DNA from: DASTHG01 sp041498155
GTDB taxonomy: Bacteria > Gemmatimonadota > Gemmatimonadetes > Gemmatimonadales > GWC2-71-9
Direction: 5' to 3'
NCBI GenBank assembly: GCA_041498155.1
Contig: JBGQHV010000061.1
Location: forward strand, 1 to 16,265
DNA length: 16,265 nucleotides
The position numbers and the translations under genes were made by a program. Positions 12,901 through 16,265 of the stretch are shown here, in pieces (position 1 is the stretch's first letter; every line of letters begins with the position of its first letter). Under the pieces are notes generated by a model. That model saw only the letters and a list, made by a program, of their open reading frames with translations, had not been told where the DNA came from and did no database searches.

Positions 12901-15650
12901 ACCGCGCAGCGCCCCACGGTGTCGGACACCCACTCACCCACGTCCTCGCTCGAGCCGTCGCGATCGCGGCGCACGCGGTGCCACTCGCGGCGGATGAGCG
13001 TGCCGCGGATCGCCACGCCGGGCGTCCGCGTGCCTTCCGGGGTCACGGCGATGAGGCTGACCGAGCGCTCCTTGCCGGCGGTCCAGAAGTAGTCGGTGCC
13101 CATCGGTTTTGCGCCGATGTAGATCCCGGCGGGGTGGACCAGCGCCGAGGCGGCCGCGGAGACCGTCTGGCGATTCACGTCCGTGACGGTAGCCTCGAGC
13201 GTGACCCAGGACGCCTTGCCCTTGGGCGGAACCGGGGCCGCGGCCGCGAGGGTCAGGTGCCCGGTCGCATCGAGGGTATCCGTGCCGCTGGCGAGCACGG
13301 AGCCGCTCCCCGGACTCTCGTCCTGCTCTTCTTCCCACCACCAGCCGGTCTCGCCAAGGGTAAAGCCCTCGGTGTTCGGGATGTCGACCTCCCAGGGGCC
13401 GGCGGTGCGCTGCCGCGCGTACCAGGTGACGACGGCGCGCGCCATCGGCGCGCCGAAGAGGTAGCGCGCTTCGACGGTCGCCCGAACGGTGTCGCCCGCG
13501 AAGCGGGGCACGCGCTCGGTGGTGGCGGTGACCAGAAACTCGGGGGGCCGGTACTCGGCGACGCGATAGTTCGTCGTCGCGGCGGAGCGCCACTTGCCCG
13601 CCGTGCGCCGGTCCACTCGCACCGTATACTCGCCGAGCGGCGCGTCGGGCGGGATGGAGAACGACTGGTCCGCGGTGCCGAACGGCGAGAGCGCCACCGT
13701 CGTGTCGCGCACGGTGGCGTTCTCTCGATCGGTAAAGACCCAGCGCAGCGAGTCGCCGCGCGGCACGCGGAGGCTGCCGAGCTGGCCGTCGCGTACGATC
13801 GCCTTGGCGTACACCGGCTCTCCCGGCCGGTAGATGCCGCGCTCGGTGAACAGACCGGCGGCCTGCTCGAGGCGGTCGGGTCCCCACGCGGCCGAGACGT
13901 TGAACTGCCAGGGGGAGAGGTCAGGGTCGTAGCGGGAGACGCTCACCAGGGCGCGGTCGGTCCCCAGGACGGCGGCGACGTAGCCCTCGAATCCCGAGTA
14001 GTCGCAGTACTCGCATTCCTCCTCGTCGCCGCCGGTCGCTGGCGTCGTGTCCCGGGCGTACCCACTCAACCGGGCGAGGCCGCGGGCGTCGGTCGTGGCG
14101 GTGGCGCGGACCTTCCCGTCGTTGTCGTACAGCGTGACGCGGGCGCCTACGCGCGGCGTCCCGTCGCTCACGCCCGTCACCCAGACCGTCCCTTCTTCGG
14201 CGCCGATCTTCGCGTGGACGGCCAGGTCGGTGAGCTGCACGACCGCGATCGTGAACGGTGACACGTTCTCCCGGTTGATCGTGTCGACGGCCGGACTGCC
14301 GATGCGGATCATCTGGAGCGTGGGGGTGCCGGCGCGGGCGGCGTTGAGCGCCGGAATGCGGACGGCGGACGCCCGGGGCACGTCGCGCGTCTCCTGTACC
14401 GGCACGGTCGTCACCGTCGCCTGGCTCTTCAGCTTCTCCCAGACGTCGCCCCAGCCGCCCGGCTGTCCCAGGATGCGCGGCTCGAGCGAGTCGGGGACGC
14501 CGACGATCGTGATCACGAGCGAATCGACGTTGACGTGCTGCACCGCGAGCGTGCGCGGCCCCTGGCGCTCCACGACCATGCGGCCGTAGGGGTAGCTGAG
14601 CTGCGGCGTGTAGGACGTCGTGGAGAAGCTCCTGGTATAGCGCGCGGTGAGGTGCTGGCCGAACACATCGGTCAGGCCGCTGTCCACCGTGACGAGGTAG
14701 CGGGTGCGGGGCGTGAGCTGGACATCGAGCGACCAGTTGTCAGACTCAGCGGTCGTATCGGTCACGGCAAAACCCAAGCCGGGCGCGAGGTGCACGCGCC
14801 GCAGGACCTCCGAGCCGCGGATCGGCGTCGAGAAGAGCACGCGGGCCGGCCCGATGGGACAGCGACCGGTATTGTAGGCGCACTCCACGTCGCCCACGGC
14901 GAGCGGTCCGTAAGTGCGGAACAGCCACGAGCGGGTGGTGGTGACGCTGTCGACCCGCTCCGGGAGTCCGAGCGTCGCCTCGCAGCCGAGCGGCAGCGGT
15001 TCGGCGGGGGCGAGCTCCACCACGCGGCGCAGGTCGTGGGTCGAGTCGGTCAGGTAGTCGCCGTAATAGCGCCAGCGCTCGTCGGCGGCGCCGATGCGCC
15101 GCTGCCGTACGGGGTGCAGCGGGATGATCTTCCCGGGGACGCATTTCCCGACATCCACCGAGGCGAGCCGCGTCAGCAGCGCCAGGTTCGCCGGCGCCGA
15201 CACCAGAATCGTGAAATGGGCGTCGGGTGTGAGGTACCGGGGACTGATCCACTGGTTGACCGGGTAGGCGTCGAGGACGCGCGGTCCCTTCACCCGGAAG
15301 GAGAAGGTGTACGGAGCCGCGAGGCGGCTGCCGTCCATCGCCTGGAACGTGTTGGCGATGCGCACGGTGAACGTCACGCCGGCGGGCAGCTGCGCCGCCG
15401 GGTGAAAGCGGATGGTCACCGGGTCACGCCACTCCAGCTTCCCGACGACGCGCGGTGTGATGCTGAAAATGGTGCGGGGGGCGACGGTCGAGTCGAGCCC
15501 CCCCGCCACCGGGCGGTCGAAGGTGACCGTGATGTCGTCGGTCGCCTCGCCGACGTTCTGGGGCGAGACGCGCAGGACTTTCAGCTCGTCGGGGGTGGAG
15601 AGGGCGGCAGCACCGAGCGCGGCGATCACGGCAAGACGGGCGGAGAGCAT
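9909..15650 (-). CDS. Large bacterial alpha-2-macroglobulin, secreted, with thioester
   Basis: This 1913-residue protein traps proteases covalently, by analogy with E. coli YfhM (ECAM, about 1650 residues). An N-terminal signal (MLSARLAVIAALGAAALS) lacks a lipobox. Beta-rich macroglobulin domains follow (LKVLRVSPQNVGEATDDI onward). LWAVDEGVLSLTGFKTPDPV leads into a bait-like linker (about 1130-1175) ending in PGGGGGMD. The core A2M motif (TTAFFLGSVVTDSAGHA, KLPDNLTTFR) and the thioester YYCTEQTA (C1400) come next, then an alpha-helical thioester domain. The C-terminal domain has DHRELRDDRVVY and TTPGVFVRPPATAEEMY. CEYC (C546/C549) and several other cysteines suggest disulfides. ATG 15677 falls in the probable -10 element, so I chose ATG 15650. 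There is no pbpC beside it. Family is certain; target protease unknown. Confidence 0.95.
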   Translation of the reverse strand: MLSARLAVIAALGAAALSTPDELKVLRVSPQNVGEATDDITVTFDRPVAGGLDSTVAPRTIFSITPRVVGKLEWRDPVTIRFHPAAQLPAGVTFTVRIANTFQAMDGSRLAAPYTFSFRVKGPRVLDAYPVNQWISPRYLTPDAHFTILVSAPANLALLTRLASVDVGKCVPGKIIPLHPVRQRRIGAADERWRYYGDYLTDSTHDLRRVVELAPAEPLPLGCEATLGLPERVDSVTTTRSWLFRTYGPLAVGDVECAYNTGRCPIGPARVLFSTPIRGSEVLRRVHLAPGLGFAVTDTTAESDNWSLDVQLTPRTRYLVTVDSGLTDVFGQHLTARYTRSFSTTSYTPQLSYPYGRMVVERQGPRTLAVQHVNVDSLVITIVGVPDSLEPRILGQPGGWGDVWEKLKSQATVTTVPVQETRDVPRASAVRIPALNAARAGTPTLQMIRIGSPAVDTINRENVSPFTIAVVQLTDLAVHAKIGAEEGTVWVTGVSDGTPRVGARVTLYDNDGKVRATATTDARGLARLSGYARDTTPATGGDEEECEYCDYSGFEGYVAAVLGTDRALVSVSRYDPDLSPWQFNVSAAWGPDRLEQAAGLFTERGIYRPGEPVYAKAIVRDGQLGSLRVPRGDSLRWVFTDRENATVRDTTVALSPFGTADQSFSIPPDAPLGEYTVRVDRRTAGKWRSAATTNYRVAEYRPPEFLVTATTERVPRFAGDTVRATVEARYLFGAPMARAVVTWYARQRTAGPWEVDIPNTEGFTLGETGWWWEEEQDESPGSGSVLASGTDTLDATGHLTLAAAAPVPPKGKASWVTLEATVTDVNRQTVSAAASALVHPAGIYIGAKPMGTDYFWTAGKERSVSLIAVTPEGTRTPGVAIRGTLIRREWHRVRRDRDGSSEDVGEWVSDTVGRCAVTTADQPVNCSFTPADGGSYTVRFTAADARGRPVATSFYRWVVGKDWVPWNDASQFKMDVVPDKSRYTVGDTATVLFAAPFTNAEAWITVEREGVIDERRLRITSGTTILKLPITEALVPNAFVSILVARGRSAPPQAPDDPGRPTIRVGYAQLQVTPAVKRLTVDVRALADEYRPGDTARVDVRVRDAGGTGRRSEVTLWAVDEGVLSLTGFKTPDPVDLIYRPRGLGLHLASSLTSVAAQITEAEKGQRAPGGGGGMDVAGILRSRFQTTAFFLGSVVTDSAGHAEARAKLPDNLTTFRLMAVAVTAGDRYGSGEAKLLVTRPLLARPALPRFIREGDSLLAGIVVNTRLPGTPTVTVQAQVQGGGASLIGAATRTATLETGRGREVRFTFRGGAGDTAAFRFKASSGTEADAVETRLPIRLPYRPRAFEVAGTLADSASAEFVFPEALDPARSRLVLSYGASPLALIRGYRETLHIYPYYCTEQTASVALPLIALYRAQKQLGGAPLVTGDPRAEIAEAVAMLSSRQRDDGGIGYWSRADWSSPWLSAYAGRALLAARAAGVAVNDSVLQRLSAYLTNALHNPAKLLIPVFKWYDDQKVYLSERVAAADFLSRAGLPDIAAENDLLQRVRQLSWEDRMLMAEMLARRREIAAARAILAPAWAQVTVEGRRAVLPNDASAKYFYFWSTIRPAARLLTATLAVDPQNALIGPLVETVAQRGRAEGFDWWWDTQDYASAVEALTRYDTYRRAAADRPVRVTRGDRVLFAKPAGGTFSDTTIALTGLLATRPDGRQTLQVSLAAPTAGAPVFYYLTVREVPLTRPVRPSDAGIKVERWYERYDTPTPITQVAEGELVRVKLRVTVPALRNFIVVDDALPAGLEAVDLSLRTAGLPPVAQQQNADEDQQEVSGAEAAGWYYGYWEFGWWSPWDHRELRDDRVVYVATTLWPGTYTMTYVARATTPGVFVRPPATAEEMYNPAVNGRSDGGVFTVTAKGP

Positions 15651-15675
15651 GGGGGGTCCGGGAGATGGCTCTTCC

Positions 15676-15704
15676 ATCTAAGCCGGTTCTCTGGGTGGTG
15701 TCAA
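15676..15704 (-). promoter_or_regulatory. Probable promoter of the alpha-2-macroglobulin/GNAT operon
   Basis: A perfect TTGACA (15704-15699) is followed after 17 bases by TTAGAT (15681-15676, weak match to TATAAT) on the minus strand. Transcription would start near 15669, giving a leader of about 20 bases to ATG 15650. The ATG at 15677 overlaps the -10 and could not be translated from this transcript. Confidence 0.5.
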
Positions 15705-15750
15705 ATGGCGGTCACGGCCTGGGAGTTGCAGGACATTTGCCGGTCCAGCA

Positions 15751-16265
15751 ATGACCCACAAGTCGGGGCCCGCCTCCTGGCGGCGAATCCTCGCGCTCAC
15801 GCTGTTCGGAGCGCTGACGACGTGCACCGACGTCCGGACCCCTACGTCGCCCCTGCGTAGCCCGGAGGTGGGGACGGCCCAGGCCGTCACGGGGATCGCG
15901 CAGACCCTGCTGACGTCCGGGAACAACCCGGCCAACCAGAGGATCTTCACCTCCGCGAGCATCGCGCCGACGCCCAACGCGCTCGTCACCGTCGCCGTGT
16001 TGGGTCACAACTCCAGCGCGGCCCCGGCCAGTCCCACCCTCTCGGGTGGCGGGATGACGGGGTGGACCGTGGTGGCGAGCGTCACCTTCGACGGCGTCGC
16101 CGCGCCCCACAAGCGCCTGACGATCTACCGGGCCCTGAGCGCCGCGCCGGGCAGCGGCCCGCTCACGATCACGTTCGCGAGCTCGGTCTCCAATGCCCAA
16201 TGGATCGTGTCGCAGTGGACCGGCGTGGACGGGTCGGGGGTCAATGGGGCGGGGGCGATCAATCA
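15751..16265 (+). CDS. Putative secreted lipoprotein, N-terminal fragment
   Basis: An open frame starts at ATG 15751 and runs off the right edge (171 codons and two bases, no stop). The start MTHKSGPASWRRILALTLFG and then ALTTC give a positively charged, hydrophobic signal ending at C25, resembling a lipobox (LTTC, not ideal). The mature part is rich in T, S, A and G and looks beta-stranded: SASIAPTPNALVTVAVLGHN, TLSGGGMTGWTVVASVTF, RLTIYRALSAAPGSGPLTIT and WIVSQWTGVDGSGVNGAG. I have an impression of similar repeats in secreted bacterial proteins with fibronectin-type domains, but I cannot name a family. It is divergent from the alpha-2-macroglobulin across 100 bases, so it may share a control region. 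No clear promoter or Shine-Dalgarno is visible for it. Confidence 0.7.
   Translation, partial: MTHKSGPASWRRILALTLFGALTTCTDVRTPTSPLRSPEVGTAQAVTGIAQTLLTSGNNPANQRIFTSASIAPTPNALVTVAVLGHNSSAAPASPTLSGGGMTGWTVVASVTFDGVAAPHKRLTIYRALSAAPGSGPLTITFASSVSNAQWIVSQWTGVDGSGVNGAGAIN

Noticed and set aside
12210..14261. Open 683-codon plus-strand frame inside the alpha-2-macroglobulin gene
   Set aside because: It is an antisense shadow with arginine- and glycine-rich low-complexity translation; the minus-strand frame carries the recognised motifs.
15663..15679. AGATGG-ctctt-CCATCT inverted repeat as an operator
   Set aside because: Six-base arms partly overlapping the probable -10 element, with no second copy; too weak to call a binding site.
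1..16265. CRISPR array, insertion sequence, tRNA or phage-defence island
   Set aside because: I found no spaced direct repeats, transposase, tRNA-like fold or known defence gene. The alpha-2-macroglobulin acts on proteases and is not a nucleic-acid defence gene.

Overview
The window is very GC-rich and densely packed. Most genes lie on the minus strand, with frequent 4-base stop/start overlaps (GTGA or ATGA), several GTG starts and few long intergenic gaps. The gene families and codon use suggest a soil-type Gemmatimonadota or a relative with similar composition. This is an inference from gene content: there is no rRNA or other taxonomic marker here. I saw no tRNA, rRNA, CRISPR array, insertion sequence or phage gene.

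Layout, left to right. Positions 1-145 hold the N-terminal piece of a cyclase-family (kynurenine-formamidase-like) gene running off the left edge. From 127 to 3627, all on minus and in reverse order of transcription, are an EamA/DMT exporter, an ABC-2 permease, its ATPase and a PhzF-family protein. A possible small secreted or membrane peptide follows (3669-3860). Next come a large DUF4173-type membrane protein (3913-5457), a two-TM protein with a soluble domain (5454-6092) and a short cis-prenyltransferase (UppS family, 6089-6715). These three are joined by 4-base overlaps, so they look translationally coupled. Upstream of them lie a winged-helix (HTH_34-type) regulator (6751-7116), a six-TM membrane protein (7109-7690) and a DUF3052 protein (7750-8166).

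The only complete plus-strand gene is an M55 D-aminopeptidase (8251-9078), whose 3' end overlaps that of a convergent GNAT acetyltransferase (9061-9912). The GNAT gene is coupled by GTGA to a very large secreted alpha-2-macroglobulin (9909-15650) with an intact CTEQ thioester motif. Divergent from it, a putative secreted lipoprotein (15751 onward) runs off the right edge.

The most interesting signal is regulatory. A perfect 19-bp inverted repeat (TACTTTGTGAGACAAAGTA, 7730-7748) lies just upstream of a TTGACA-type promoter for the membrane protein/regulator pair. A near copy (6703-6721) overlaps the start codon of the uppS-like gene, just past a probable terminator. This suggests a local regulon in which the winged-helix protein controls its own operon and the prenyltransferase/membrane-protein cluster. 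The prenyltransferase is also unusual: it lacks about 30 residues in the middle and sits away from the usual cdsA/frr neighbours, so it may be a specialised paralogue.
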